64,000 nt of DNA, taken from Brevipalpus yothersi (taxonomy: Eukaryota; Arthropoda; Arachnida; Trombidiformes; Tenuipalpidae). The notes beneath the pieces are model-generated. The model ran no database searches. It was not told the origin of the DNA and saw only the letters and a program-made list of their open reading frames with translations. How positions within the stretch are numbered: position 1 is the first letter of the stretch; each line of letters begins with the position of its first letter. A program made the translations under genes and the position numbers. Where the stretch lies: contig QZCP01000032.1 in NCBI GenBank assembly GCA_003956705.1, positions 62,001 through 126,000 of the forward strand, in the 5' to 3' direction. Positions 1-14,138 of this stretch are shown here, one piece after another.

Positions 1-614
1 GATTAAGCATATCAAGAGAAGTGTCACTGAATGATGGCAAGTGTGGCAGTATGTTTGAATGGTAAGACCGCAAGAGGTGAAAGGAAACGTTTGATAATAC
101 TTGAAAGTAAACTAGAGAGAGGGAGAGAGAGAGAAAGAGAGAGAGAAAGTGTACATGGTGCAAGAAGAATGAACAATATATAGTGATAGTGTATGTCTTT
201 CAATTGAGAGCAGTATCATGGTTAGTATTGCCAGTATCTAGGGATGAAGATGATGTTAGATAAAGGAAAATGTATCAAGGAATAAGTAAGTGAGTGAAAG
301 AGGTGGTGAGTTGAATGAGGGGATGGAATGAGAGAAGAATGATATGATACAGGGCATAGAATATACATGTTATATATGCCGCTGAAATTGCTCTCTACTT
401 GCTCCATTGCCGCATCATCTCTGGAGAGGAGCACGAGGGAAAAGATGTAAGATGCATGCCACAAATGGATGCTAATGGAATCAACATGCCTGAACCACGA
501 TTACATCATGACCATGGTTCAAGAAAGAGAGAAAGAGAAAGAAGAAAGTGAGTAAAAGAAGATTGTTAAACTGATGCTTGTTTATGCCTGCTTGCATCTT
601 GGGCTAGCCTTTCA

Positions 615-623
<9 letters not shown>

Positions 624-682
<59 letters not shown>
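624..682. repeat. (CT)n microsatellite, about 59 bp
   Basis: Near-perfect dinucleotide tract with CT on the + strand. Its partner of opposite orientation lies at 1,130-1,189. Confidence 0.97.
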
Positions 683-688
<6 letters not shown>

Positions 689-1127
689 GTATTCACTTGA
701 TAAATAACAATAACGAAATTGAGAATAAAACATGATTCGCCTATAAAGCGTCTTGAAAGGAAGACAAGAGATTGAATGTGAGAGAGACTCTCTCCCTGGG
801 AGTTTGAGAGATCAAGTGAGCAAGGAGAGAGGAGAGAGAGAGGAGAGAGAGAAAAAGATAGAACCGGAAGGAGAAATATATTGATAGAGTCATCAGCATA
901 AGAGAAGGTTGAAGAATAAGAAAGAGTAGATGACGCGGACTCAAGCGTAACGGTAGATTCGCTTTCTCTCCCTTCTTTTTCAGGATCTTTTCACAAGAAG
1001 GAGGTTGAAGAACAACAACAACAACATCAACATCAACAGTGAGCGAGGTGAGCGAGTGAGAAAAGATCCTGTGTAAAGTGTATCAAGACATAGGCCTAAG
1101 CATTCTCCTGGTTTTCTCACTCACTTC

Positions 1128-1129
<2 letters not shown>

Positions 1130-1189
<60 letters not shown>
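1130..1189. repeat. (GA)n microsatellite, about 60 bp
   Basis: Near-perfect GA tract on the + strand. It is complementary to the CT tract at 624-682, about 450 bp upstream. Confidence 0.97.
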
Positions 1190-1192
<3 letters not shown>

Positions 1193-2787
1193 GAAAATGA
1201 GCGAGCCCTGATTTATAGCGAAGGTCTCTCTCTCTGCGCTTCCAGTGGGCTTCAATAAATTGCATTAGTGAGTGACTGATGATTTAGTCAACCTAAATTA
1301 ATTAGAGAATAGAGAGGCAAAAGCGGAGGACAATAAAGCCAATGATAGGGAGATATTTCAACGAGAAGCTCTCTCTTTCTCTCTCTTCTTCCACTTGCTT
1401 TCATGTTGCTCGCTTAATCTTCAAGATTGAAATCCGACATCCCAATAGATGGTGAGTTTTGCAGATGATCATCATCATTTCTAAAGGTTTTCCTTTTTAT
1501 AAAAGTATGCAGAAAAATAAAAGCAACATTTTGAAAGAGGAGAGAAGAGGAGAGAGAGGAGAGAGAAGAGAGGAAGAAGAAGAAGTTATTCATTCTCGGT
1601 AAAGTGAATCGAAACAAGGGGAGAGCGGTGAGCTGTATGCCTTTCACTTGGCCCAAGTTTTCTTTTTCTTACATCTTTCTCCTTCTTCTTCTCTCTCTCT
1701 CTCTTTCTTCCAATTGCTCGGTGAAGAGAAAGAGCATCCCGGAACGAGAAGAGGAAGAGAAAAAGATATTGAATGATACATGATAAGTGGCGCAATAAGA
1801 ATAAGGGGGAGAGGGGTGAAAAATGAAAGCAAATTCTGAGATTCCTCTTTACTTACCCACTCTCTTTCTTTTTCTCTTTCTTTTTATCTCTCTCTCTTTC
1901 TAGATTCTCAATCTTAAAGGCGGGTCTTGGTGCAATCTAGATAGGTTGATCGCTTTCTCTCTCTCTCTCTCTCTTTCTCTGTTGCCTCATTCTTTTTGAG
2001 GCCATATAGCAAAAGAGATGACTTGCTCACTTAGCCTCTTTATTAATTGTTTAGTAATTTCATTCATGCCAAAGCAAGCAAAGGCCACTCATATCTCGTA
2101 CCGATAAAAGTTTCTCTCTCTTCCATTATCACAATCTTTCACTCTCTCTCTCTCTCTCTTTACACACGCGCTGGGACCATTCTGGCAGCATCACTTTCTG
2201 CATCCCTTTTCTCTCTTCATCCTCTCTTTCTCACTCTCTGCCCCATCCTAATTGCTTCATTTCAAGCTTAAATACACTATCATCATTTACTTCTCACTTA
2301 CATTTCATTTTTCCGCTTCTCTTTGCTTCAGATCTCTCTCTGTATTTCTCTTCACTTTTCGCTCCTCTCTTTCCACTGAGTAGATGATTGTCAATATCGT
2401 ACAGCATCATGCTTGAAACTTTCTTTTCCACTTTCTTCCGACAAGAATCACTTTCTTCATCCTTGAATGGGCCAAGTTTTTTTTCATAGAATTTCCGATG
2501 AGATGGTTACTTGTGCTCATCCATTGATTTCCTTTGATTCTTTTCCCGGTCCTTTTCTCACTCTTGTATCTCTTCATCTTATGCTCTCTCTCTCTCTCTC
2601 CTTTCTCTGATTCCTTTGCTTTCTTCATCCATCGCTGCTCATCCAGCATCATTCAACATCATCCGCGTGCTTTCCTTACTGATCAAATAGGTCGACATTA
2701 AGTTTGCGCTCGATGATTCTCTTACAATTTTTCAGGTCATAAAAAAAGTCGTACCAAGTCCAATCTTGAGAGTGATGCATTTTCCTG

Positions 2788-2813
2788 CTCTCTCTCTCTC
2801 TCTCTCTCTCTCT
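2788..2813. repeat. (CT)n microsatellite, about 26 bp
   Basis: Uninterrupted CT dinucleotide tract in noncoding DNA. Confidence 0.9.
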
Positions 2814-3585
2814 TCAATTCATTTCGTGCTCAAATTCTCGATTCATTTCATCGAGATTTTTCTATGCTACTCATACAAAAATATCATGCTACGATTGGAA
2901 AAGAGAGAGAAGAGAACAAAATAAGGGAGAAAAAGAAACGAACACGAAAAATATTGCTCCTAAAATATCAACTCATATCTACACAAAGTGAAGAGTTAAG
3001 ATTTGCCCATAAAATGTTGAACAAAGCTGTAAAACTCTTCACATCAAGAATAGAACAGAAGAATAGTCATCAAACTCATCCTTGTTCTCTTTCTTTTTAT
3101 CTCTCTGCCTTCATAATATCTTCCAAATACTATTCTCTTTCTCTATTTCTTCATATTTCATCTTTTGGCTGATTATATTGAGTGAGAAAACGATTGGAAA
3201 AGATTTTCCCTAAACAACAAACTATTCATGTATCCAAAGAATCAATCCAGATAATCCACCTTCTCGAGTGAACATGTAACGGAGCAAAGTAAAGAGGTGG
3301 AAAATGATTTTCATATAGATATATTTATTTATAAATGTTATTCAATAATCATATTAATAGTAGTAGTTATAATAATATTCATATGGAAAACCCATTCGGA
3401 CTCGGACTGGAAGTTGAACGCATGATTTTGAAACATGATTCCTGATGTGGGATATAATAGTTTCCCGCTTTCATCTCACTCTCTCTCTCCCTACTTTCCC
3501 ACATCAATTAATAGTAATCAATCAGAATCAGAAATCATTGAGTGCAAGGAATGACTTCCAGTGGATAGAGAGACATTTTTCATGG

Positions 3586-3589
<4 letters not shown>

Positions 3590-3646
<57 letters not shown>
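3590..3646. repeat. (GA)n microsatellite, about 57 bp
   Basis: Uninterrupted GA tract. A CT tract follows within 150 bp at 3,794-3,824. Confidence 0.97.
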
Positions 3647-3648
<2 letters not shown>

Positions 3649-3791
3649 CAAATGAAAGTCACTAATACAACTTCACAAGATCCTATCATCATACACATGG
3701 AAAAATGAGATCACCATTCAATATACTGTTTTCCAGTTGAAAAATAATCAAGAGTGGAAAAATAATTTTTTCCTCTTCTCTTCTTTCTTTC

Positions 3792-3793
<2 letters not shown>

Positions 3794-3824
<31 letters not shown>
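3794..3824. repeat. (CT)n microsatellite, about 31 bp
   Basis: CT tract opposite in orientation to the nearby GA tract, so the two could pair in single-stranded DNA or RNA. Confidence 0.95.
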
Positions 3825-3825
<1 letters not shown>

Positions 3826-6800
3826 AATCAGGGACAGCAAATGTTATTAAATGAATATTCACATTTACCGTTGCACGGGACACAGACGATTCTCCAGCCT
3901 CCATAAACACGGCATCCTTCTCCTCCTCCTCCTCCTCTTTTCTCTCTCATCCGAAGACCAATACTGATGATAAGCTCCTCCTCATCCTGTAAGGCAACCT
4001 GTTTTTACCTTTACACTGTCTCCCTTTCCCTGTCCCTCATCCCATATGATAATCATGATGGGCCATTTTGTATCTCTCCATCTTTCTCAGTATTCTCGGT
4101 ATTCCCGCATGGATGAACCCGAATAGGCTGTCCCATTGGCAAAACTGTTGGCCTACCTACCATGTGTATATGTAAGTAAGTAACCAGTCAACATGATCAC
4201 CCCTCTCGTTCCACTCACTTCACCCACTGGACTCTCCCACTCTGGTCGAAATCCTCCTCCTTTTGCTCCTGCTGCTATTACTACATCATCTGAGAGGAAG
4301 AGAGAGAGAGAAAAAGAGATGCATTTCTTCTTCTTCTTCCAAGTCTCCTCTCATACAAGTCAGGATGAATTATGATTATCATCTTTTGCAACATAGCAAC
4401 ATCATTCGTTATCATTGCCTTGGTTGAAGTAAACATTTTCATGATGATGATCATCTCCATACAAGATTTTGACTTGACTCACTTTTTCATTCCTCTTTTT
4501 CCTCTTTCTCTCTCATCATCTCTCTCACCCTCTATCTATCCATTCAATGGTTTTCATGAGTGTATATATATTGGAGAGAGAGAGGGAAGAAGTAACTCGG
4601 AAGGACGATATTGTTGGATATCATCCCTGAAACAAATTGGAATGAGCAAAAATATCAGCAAGTGTGTGATGTGTAAGCTTCCACTGGATTATTATCACAT
4701 CATTTCTCAGCTGATCACCAGTCTTAGTATGAACAAGAAGAAGTGTAAGAAGAAGAAGAAGAATAAGTAACATGAAAAGTTACAAGTCAGAGGCGAAGGC
4801 CAGCCAATGTATATGCATGAACATACCAGCATTGATCAGCAAGAGATCGTGAGAACAAGCGGTGACTTCATTCCTCATCTTTCATCTTTTTCTTTCTCTC
4901 TCTCTCTCTTCCACACACTCAGCATCCGGGAAGAAGGGAGAAAAGTAAGAAAGAGAAAAAGATGGGGATGGAGGGAGAGAGGGTGATGGAGAGAGGTGAA
5001 AGTGATGATTGCCAATGATAATCAAAGCAAAGATTCAGTGTGGAGATACAAACTTATTCTATTGGCTCATGTTCACCTTCTCTATAAAAGAAGGTGAATT
5101 GTTGCTCAATAATATGCTGGTAACAGCAGTAACAAATAGACTCGATGAAGGATGAGGAGAAGAAGAAATGAAAGATGCTCACTTACATTCTTTTCCTTTT
5201 CTCTTTTCCACTCGCATCACCATTATCAATTCTCATCACCATTGCATGGTATAGTTTCAATCGCAAAGAATGATGATTTCTTCCTTCTTCTCCTCTTCCA
5301 TCTCTTATTACCTCGATCATCATTATCAACTGATCGGTGGTTGAGTCTGTTTGAATCGAGATGATCTTCCACTTCCACTTTCTCTCTCTCTCTCTTACAC
5401 TTTTTGTGCGCCCGAATGATTTGGCCTCGGCACAACATGACAGGCAAGAGGCTTGGCATCCATATCTGCACGACTGGATGTAGTTGATTATGAATAATCA
5501 TCTAATGAGAAGTTAACGGAAAGAGCTATCAATTTCATCCATCAAGCATAACAAACACACACATACAGTCTCTTTGCTCCCAGTCATCAAGCTGGCACAG
5601 GAGAGAGAGAGAGAGAAGCCAGAGGCACAATAGCTATGGTCAATTGAGAATAATGCACAATATGAAGTGAACCAAGAAGAAAGAAGAGTAAAAAGAAGAA
5701 AATGAGGTGGAATAAAAAGCTTAAGAAAAGTGTGTATGTGTGTGTGAGAGAGAGAAGAATAACTGTCAAACTATTCTACTGGATGCTGAATCTAAATGTG
5801 ATTGTTGAAAGTGATAAAGTGAAGGTAAAAAGAAGTAAAGAAGAGGAAGAGAGAGAGACATGAAAAAAAAATCAAAACTTACAAAGTGTAGTTGAGAAGA
5901 AGAAGAGGAGAAAGAAAAATGATTGCTGCAAGTGTTGATGATACATACAGATGCCTATACTAATAATTTTTTATAGTGCAAGATTGATAATACAGGTGTA
6001 TTCCTCTCAGGTATAGAAGATGATCTCAAGAGGGAAGAAAAACTCGCTCTAGAAGACAAAGACTAAAGGTTTTCTTTCGCTCTTATTGGTCAGATTTTCT
6101 TACTTATTATCGGCCTACCTTGGACCTTCTCTCTCTTCCCTAGTCTGGTTCCTCTTGGTTTTTGGCCCACAAAATTACTCTGAAATTAAGAGGCTGTGAG
6201 ATGTTGGCACGGAAAACAAGTTTTACAGGAAACTGAGTATAGCTGGAAAGTAGGAGTGATTCTTTTTCCACCTCAAGAAAGTGGGAGGTAAAACAGAGGA
6301 TGAGAGGATGAGAGGCACAAGAGGATGAGGGAGAGGGAGAAGAGATGCAGAGAATAAAAATTGTTCAAACTTAATGAGTATAAATGAAACTTTTCATGAT
6401 GATGATCAAGAGGATCTTTTCTCTCTTATTTCGCTCACTTCCAACTTTTTGTATGCATCTGTGTGTATAGTGTGTGTATGTGTTCATTGAGAATCGAATG
6501 AGAATGAATAGGTGCCATAATATGGCTAATTTTTGAATTGAAACAGAGAGATCATCAATTTTAAACCTGTTAAAATAGTTTATTCATGAAGCTGAAGAGA
6601 GACATTCAGAAAGCAAAAGAAGAATTCGAAAAGTATGCAAATGAACATGATTATTCTTATATTGATTTCATTCCCTCTTCTCTCTCTCACTTTCAGACCG
6701 TTTTTATACACAATCTCTCTCTCTTTTACACCAAAAGATATGGAAACATTTTCACTGGCCGTCAATATACACCAGGAAAAATGAGAGAGAAAGAGAACCA

Positions 6801-7732
6801 AACTTGGAAACAGATTTTAGTGACATACAGGCTAAAAGTATAGAAACGATGATTACATGTCAAAACTTACCTCTCTCATAACGTATCATATTTATCCTTC
6901 CTGTTGGCATGTCTTTGCTCTTTGCTCTCTCTCTCTCTTACTTTTCCGCCCAACATTTGCTCTTCATCCAAGAATTTTTTCTCCGGTAGATAAGATGATG
7001 AAGATGGAGATGAAGATGGAGAGAGAGAGAGAGAAAGAAAACAAAAGTGATGAAATTGATGCGATCAGGTGAATATATTCACAGAAACACACACAAGTTG
7101 CAATGATGCATGGCTTGCCACCAACAAATGGTCAACATTAGAGCAAGAGAGGTCAAGATGAATTAAGTTTACTTTGGTTGATTAAGTTGATTGTTGATGT
7201 TGTTGGTATTGTTGTTGATATTGTTCAATATTTTTGATCAATAATCAAAAAAGAGAAAAAGAGCGGCATTTTAACGGTAGTTTTACAGTCCCTTTGTTTA
7301 CTGATTCAATTCATTATATGCACACTTTTTTCGGGGCGGTAAGATTTGAAGAGGAAGTAAAAAAGAAGTGATATTGATTACGGCTTGATGACCCAAGTTG
7401 GAATGATGTTGATAATGATGACGATGATCAACGAATTTGATCTTGCCACTTCCCTACTTTCTCAATTAAGAATAGTCCAGACATCATGATGATATATTAT
7501 GGTGAAAATTTTCCAATCCAATCAACATACCGTATCATATGTCCGGCTGACTGATATGTCTACATGAAGTCCAAGTTTCAATATTATTATCTTAATTGTG
7601 GCTGTAAACATTCCTTGATTGCAAGTTTCAGAGAGAGAGACTAGTGATGGTGATGATGATGGTGGTGGTGTTGATGATGAAGATGATCATGTTCAAATTG
7701 AAACTGTTCACACACAAGTTTTATCATGATCA

Positions 7733-7754
7733 AAATGATATCATGATATCATTT
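7733..7754. repeat. 22-bp perfect palindrome
   Basis: The half-site AAATGATATCA is followed directly by its exact reverse complement, with no spacer. The core TCATGATATCATGA-like motif recurs in shorter form elsewhere in the window. This could be a dimeric protein-binding site or chance in ATCATGAT-biased DNA. Confidence 0.85.
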
Positions 7755-10651
7755 CCAATTCAATTGGGGTGATATTACAGGTATGCTAATACTGAATAAC
7801 ATCATGTATGTGTGTGAATACTCTTTCCTCTTCTCTTCTTCTTCCTTTTTTTTTGATTATCAAGAAAAATCATGTTACTCTGTTGTTATTGTTATTCAGG
7901 TAATTCAAAGTGTGGTTGGCATGTTCACTTGAAGTGGTTAAACATATTACCACATACCAAACCTACACACGTAAACGTATTTGCATACACACATACACAC
8001 ACAACCCGAAAGGAAAGGAACTGATAAACTTACTCCTCGAAAATTTTTGCATAATCACAGACAAACACAGCCTTGTTACTGCTGTATAGTACCTATTACA
8101 ATACTTTTTGGGCCCAATTGAAGTGGCTTCTCAAGTGACAAGACATATACACACACACACAGGTCTTTGATTGTGTCTGTGTATGTTGAATTGAGCCATT
8201 CAATTTTGGGGAAAAAAGGAAAGCAAAACACATCCCAATGTATATACATTCATTTGGAGATGGAAAAAAAGTAAAGAGAGAGGAAGACAATCAAGCTAAA
8301 CCTTCTCTTCAAGCCATTTGATTAGATTAACAGTTAGTCAAGTGAAAAGTAGAGAAAAGAAAGAGAGGTGGCCATGGAATATATATATACGTCCAATACG
8401 TATGTACCAAGGGCATGTGATTTACCGTTACAAGTGATCGTGTTCATTTGGAAGTAGGTTTTTATCGGACAAAATTGAACTTGAACAATCGTAAGTTGTT
8501 GTTAAGATCAACAGCGGAATGGACTCAACTTAAATCAACTCAAAGTAAGTGTGTGTATCATCTTCTTCACATGGGTCCAATAAGATAAAGATTTGACTGT
8601 TTTTCCATTCTTTTTGCAGTGTCAATTTTATGAAATTGTTATCACCTCTCAGTTAATCAGCTTCAATGATACAACTGTCAAAGATCAGGTTCTACTTTGA
8701 GGTGCCCTTCAAAAATGTACATACACTGATATATATGTATTTACTTTCACTTCGATCTTTGATTGCTGCCATCAACTCTTCAATTGATCCTCTCTCTCTT
8801 ACTTTCTCTAAATCTAGAAGTTATCAATCAGTAGACAATTTTGATCTAATGATGATCAATTGGATATACATTTAAGTGTGCAGAATATACTCACACACAC
8901 ACAATAACAGTAAATCGAATCTGACCGAATCTAATCAATAGACTATAAAAAAGATAGATAAAGAAAGAAAGAAAGAAAGAGAGAGAGAGTAAATTCTGCT
9001 TCTACACCTTGATTGATACCTTTAAACACCTTTTTATGTTTCTCTCTTTCTACTGAATGAGCCTGTTTTTGACATGTTCCAATCCCCTTTCCTCTCTCTC
9101 TCACTCTTTCTCAATTTCATGATATGAGGCTTATAATCATATCAGCCGGCATAAAAGTGTATACTTTTTTTCATTCTATTAGGATGGATAAAGAGTATTG
9201 CGAATGAACAGGAGAGAGAGAAAGAGAGAGGAAAAAAGCGTAAAAAAGTCTATGAAGAGAGAGAGAAAAAAAACTCAAGTAAAAGAGTAAGCAGTAGGAG
9301 GTGTTGCGTAAGTTGATGATCAAATTGTAGCTTCCTGAGAGAAAATTCAGACTTTCTCTCTGTTACTTACAATCTGAAAATTTTCATCCTCATCCGTTCC
9401 GTTTTTCTTTTACCCATCGATAGCTCTCTCACTTTCTCCGTATCACCCTTTATTCCTCTCTCTCTCTCTCTCTTTCCAGCATCTTTGAACTCGGTCAATT
9501 TCTATAACATATAGCATTTATATATATATCGTCAGCTGTAGGTAAGTACACTTTTATCCGCCCCCATTTTCTACCTTTTCTTATTTTCTTTATTCTTCTT
9601 TCCTATTCTTCTAGAGGCATCCTGTTTCTCTCCACCCACTTTTGATGGAAAGAAATTTTCTCTCGCTCTCGGAGCAAAATGAGAAAAAGAAGGAGGAGAA
9701 AATAAGTGAAATAGAAGATGATGGAAAAATTGTACTTAGATCCTTAATGTATAGCTATATATATATATATATGAACTGATTTAAGTTAATTTTGGGTACT
9801 TTTTCTTTTGATAATGATTATGCTTCTCTTATTTTTCAATTGCTCTCTATCAGGGATCATCATTTAACGAAAGACGTGAAACAATAGTAAGTGAGAAAAT
9901 GTGTGTATTCATTTAGCACTTGTGTGTATTGAGAGAAAAGAGATGGAAAAAGATAAACAACAACAACAACAACGTGAACGAAGTGTACACACAAATATGA
10001 ATATGCATTGACGAAATCTGTTAAAGGGAAGAAAAATTTTTATCCCTGCAAACACATGGGTTAAATGTGGACAGATCACACAGAGGATTGTCCATAATAT
10101 ATCAACGAAAACCAAAATCAAGCCGTTATTGGGCACCAAAAACCAGCATTTATCATGGACCAAAAATTATTTTGCAAGTTAAAAATTTATGAAAAGAAAA
10201 GAGAAAACTTACCATCGGATGTAGAATTGAAGTCAGAGGAAAGTAGATACAATCGAAATAATTCAGATCGAACAAGAGGTGACAAATATATGATGAAATT
10301 CATTGATGGACACACAAACAACCGATCTGATGGACTAATGATGATAATAATAATGAGGTATGTAAATATGAGAGTAAGTAAAGGGAAGAGAGAAAATAGA
10401 GATGAAGAAATAAATTGACACCAAAAAGTTCACAGTTCGTTGAGAATATCAGTGAGAAAGTGAGAGAAAAGAGAGAGAGACACAAGATGCAGTAGCAAAA
10501 GATGGTGAACTAAGAAGAGGTTGCGAATTGTGGTAGTGAGGCCAGGATGGCAAACGAATACTGAAAATAAACTTCCATCATGGATGATGCGGTGAGAGAC
10601 AGAGCGAAAAAGAAACTGAAACGTTAGTGAGTACTACAAGAAGGAGAAGAG

Positions 10652-10658
10652 GAAGGTA

Positions 10659-10703
<45 letters not shown>
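10652..10703. repeat. (GA)n microsatellite, about 52 bp
   Basis: Near-perfect GA tract just upstream of the CpG-richer island. Confidence 0.95.
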
Positions 10704-10717
<14 letters not shown>

Positions 10718-10959
10718 AGAGCGATTCATCCAAAATGATGAAGTCGACTAGTAAAGATGAGAAAAGCGAATGAGTGAGCACAACATATACAGAGAGATGA
10801 GAGGGAAGAGAGAGAATCTGTTCTGCGCCAGACATACACATACACATGAGAGAAAAATCAAGCCAAAAGTAGGAGGAATCCCTCCATCCACCCCTCATAC
10901 ATACACACATACACACACCGCCACCCCCTAAGCAGTCCTTACTTTTTCTCTTCCCTCTT

Positions 10960-11141
10960 TCATCCAGCACGCGCTACCTGGGATTCACCAATTTTGAGCG
11001 CGCGAGTTACGGCCAGCACGCGTGAGCATCGATATATATCGCATCAAATTGACCTGGAAGCCCAGCAAACGGATTCAGCAACAAAAAAGAAAGAATAAAG
11101 AAATACAATAGAAGTCCAGCCAAACAAGGTTTTAACGGCAA

Positions 11142-11197
<56 letters not shown>

Positions 11198-12480
11198 TAG
11201 ATCCCACAATTCAAGTGATGCTGCACCGTCAATTTTGGTGGCCCGCTTCTGATCGCCCCCAAGCATCGGGTGAGGATTCCCGTTCTCTCTTTCTCTCTTT
11301 CTCTCTTCTCCTTTTATTCAATATTCTTGTTATTCAATATTACCTATAAACTCCCCCCACACCTACTCCCCTAGCTGCCTCCCTCTTCTCACTCAAATAT
11401 ATAAAATCTCTTTTGTCCACCCAGAGTATACAGTAGTAATAGAAGTGTAACGGTAAAGCTCGACACACATCGTGTTCCCTCTTCTCTCATTCAAATATTT
11501 TCTCTCTCTCTTCCATCCTCCTCTCTCTCGCAGCTTCTCTTTCTCCCTGCACGCTTATATTCCATCCCGCATCTTGCTTTTCTCACCTTTTCAAGTGCAC
11601 GTTTCGCTCTCTCTTTCCCCCCTATTCCACTTTATCCCAGGCTCACCTCCATTATTTTTATTCCTCCTCCTCCTCCTCTTATTTTCCTTCATTCTCTCTC
11701 TCTCTCTCTCATCATCATTATTCTCTGCAAGCACTCGCTGCCACCTCTTCATCCCTCATCCTTCATCCGCATCCCCGATTCGTCATCAAAGCCATCAGTA
11801 GCACACGTACTCTCACCGGTCTTTTTCTTTCTCTCTCTCTCTCTTTCTTTTCTCTAGGCTTTCGCAAAGTTCTCTCTCTTTCTTTCTCTCTGTGTTCACG
11901 GGAGAATCTCACTAATCAGAGCTTGCAAGTCAATGAGCCGCAATTGTTGAGAAGAGCGCGAAAAGAATGGCGCAAGCGACTGAGCCGTGCGTCCCGATGT
12001 ATGGTGCCAGCGCGTGCGATACACACCGAAATGATCGGAATTGATCTGAATAGTTCACTTGTTTGCTTCGAATCAAGGCTTCAGGGCTTCTCTCTCTCTC
12101 TCATCCTCTTTCTCTTTACCATTTTGCTTGTCTTTCGATGTGCTCGCAAAGCTTCTCTCCATTGATGGCCAGCTTTTGGAGATCCAATTTGATTGTCGTT
12201 TACTTCCATATCGAGCTACCAGATCAAATTGGCTTCTCTCTCTCTCTCTTCCTCTTTCTCTTTCTCTTTCTCTCTCTTTACTTTCACCGTTGTACCTCCC
12301 ACTCTGCCCAGATCGCCGAAAGAAATTAGATCGCTCCATCACCTTGTCCCTTCTGTTCTCTTTCCTCTCTCTCTCTCATCCTTTCACTATGTTCCCTCGA
12401 TACAAGGGCTCACCAAGTGACCTCGCTGGATGCCCGCTCTCAAACCGTTTGGATCTGATGATGAATACTCGAACAACGTA
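10960..12480. promoter_or_regulatory. CpG-richer island, candidate promoter or leader exon
   Basis: Compared with its AT-rich surroundings this stretch is rich in CG dinucleotides, notably around 10,964-11,035 and 11,940-12,040. The 10-mer CCAGCACGCG occurs twice, at 10,964-10,973 and 11,013-11,022. Long pyrimidine runs fill 11,470-11,900 and 12,090-12,380. A GTAAAG donor-like site follows at 12,478. I infer a promoter with a pyrimidine-rich 5' leader or noncoding transcript. No conserved protein is visible in any frame, so the assignment is weak. Confidence 0.3.
11144..11194. repeat. (GA)n microsatellite, about 51 bp
   Basis: Uninterrupted GA tract inside the CpG-richer island. Confidence 0.95.
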
Positions 12481-14084
12481 AAGCTCACACATTGAGGGTC
12501 GAACACTTCAATGTGACCTGAGAATGGGAAGAGTCCAAGATGTGTCCTGTGTTTCGGGTGGCAAACCAGACGGGAATTGTTATTATTATTGCTAAAAGAG
12601 AGAGAGACATAGAAAGAGGAAACTTTGGTTTGGCCAACCCGACCTCCAAAGCGGTCACAGATTTATTCTTGGCTCTACATACAGATGAGGGCACATACAT
12701 GTACACGTACCAACACCGTTAAGCATGTACACACCAAATGAGCAGAGGATAAGAGAAAGAGAGATGCATACCAGATTCACATACGAAAAATTTTTGGACT
12801 CTTCTCTCTACTTCTCTCTGGTTCTTTCTCTCTATGGTCCTCTCTCTTTCTCTCCCCTCCAACCAGGTCCGTTTTGTGTGCCTCTTGGGCCATCGCAAGC
12901 AATGAGAAAAGCTACTTTGTCCTGTACCGTATGTATATTTGAAACTACTCTTTGGTGTGTCTCCTCTCTCTCTCTCCTCTCTTTCTTTTTTTTCTTTCTC
13001 CCACTGACTTTGGCCCACTTGGTTAGGCCATTTAACGAGTTTATTCGCCGGTCACAGAGCTTTTCATGCAAATCAACTCTTCTTCTATCAGGCCTTTTTC
13101 GAGTCCATTTCTCGTGGTTACTTGTCGGCTTTGGTGCATAACTGTGTATGTGAACGCTTAATGGTGAAAACATGCTAATTTAGTCAATTCTTTTCTCTAC
13201 TCTTCTCTTCTAGCTGTGTACAAGATTTACCTGGCTTTCCTTCTCTTCCCAGAATAGGCTAGAATTTGAAAAATTGAGCTGTCAATTTAGCCTTGACCAT
13301 TTGTTTTGGCCTGAGTATAAATTCTTTTCATACCCATAAAAATACCAATCAATTTCTTATATTCTATGTTCTTTTTTTTTCTTAACTTGTTACCACAACC
13401 ACACCATAATGAATCTATTTTTTCCCAGAAATCGTGCTTCGATTCTCATCCCATTGGCTCCTCTTGGTTGGCTCGTTGAATGGGAAAAACAAAGTTTACC
13501 TGACAGTAGATAGCCATGGAACATCTCAGGCCCAGCATCTAGCCAAGTTGAACAAGTGAACCAGCATCAAATGAACTTTGAGCATAGTAAATATTGAGTT
13601 ACGTGGCTTCATTTAGGAGAGAGAACGTTTGTGTATTGTGAGAGTGTAGGAGAGAGAGAGAGAGAGAAAAGGATAAACGTCTATGGAAAAAGTACCAAGA
13701 GAGAGATGAACAATTTCCTAAGACACACATACCGTAAACATTATCCAGAGTTTTGCGATGAGGCCGGAAGCAAGAGTCTATGGTTAAGAAAGTGAAAAGA
13801 GAAAGAGAGAGAGAGGAAGAAATTCACTGAGCGAAGGAAAAAGGAAAGCGTGTGTAAGAAAGATACCGCTAATTACTTGCCCTTGCTCATCAACGATGGG
13901 GAAGAGATGAGGGAGAATAGCTAAATTCAAGTAAACATGCTAATCATCACTGGATCACCTTTACTCTTCTATTTTTCATCTTGTTTTATCACTTGTTCAC
14001 TCTTCCGCTTGGGGCTAACTCAATATGCACACTCTTTGGCCTGCTGATAACTTGACTATGGACTTTGAGATTATCTTTTACCAA

Positions 14085-14090
<6 letters not shown>

Positions 14091-14136
<46 letters not shown>
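14091..14136. repeat. (GA)n microsatellite, about 46 bp
   Basis: Uninterrupted GA tract in noncoding DNA. Confidence 0.95.

Positions 14137-14138
<2 letters not shown>

Larger units (their letters stand above)
1..10950. other. Gene-free region rich in GA/CT tracts
   Basis: No coding region can be supported here. Open frames are short and mostly come from purine or pyrimidine repeats read as Arg-Glu or Ser-Leu dipeptides. The DNA alternates between GA-rich and CT-rich blocks and has scattered GAT/CAT-rich stretches, such as the GATGATGGTGGTG block near 7,650. It could be intergenic DNA or a long intron of a gene whose exons lie outside the window. The sequence does not say which. Confidence 0.6.
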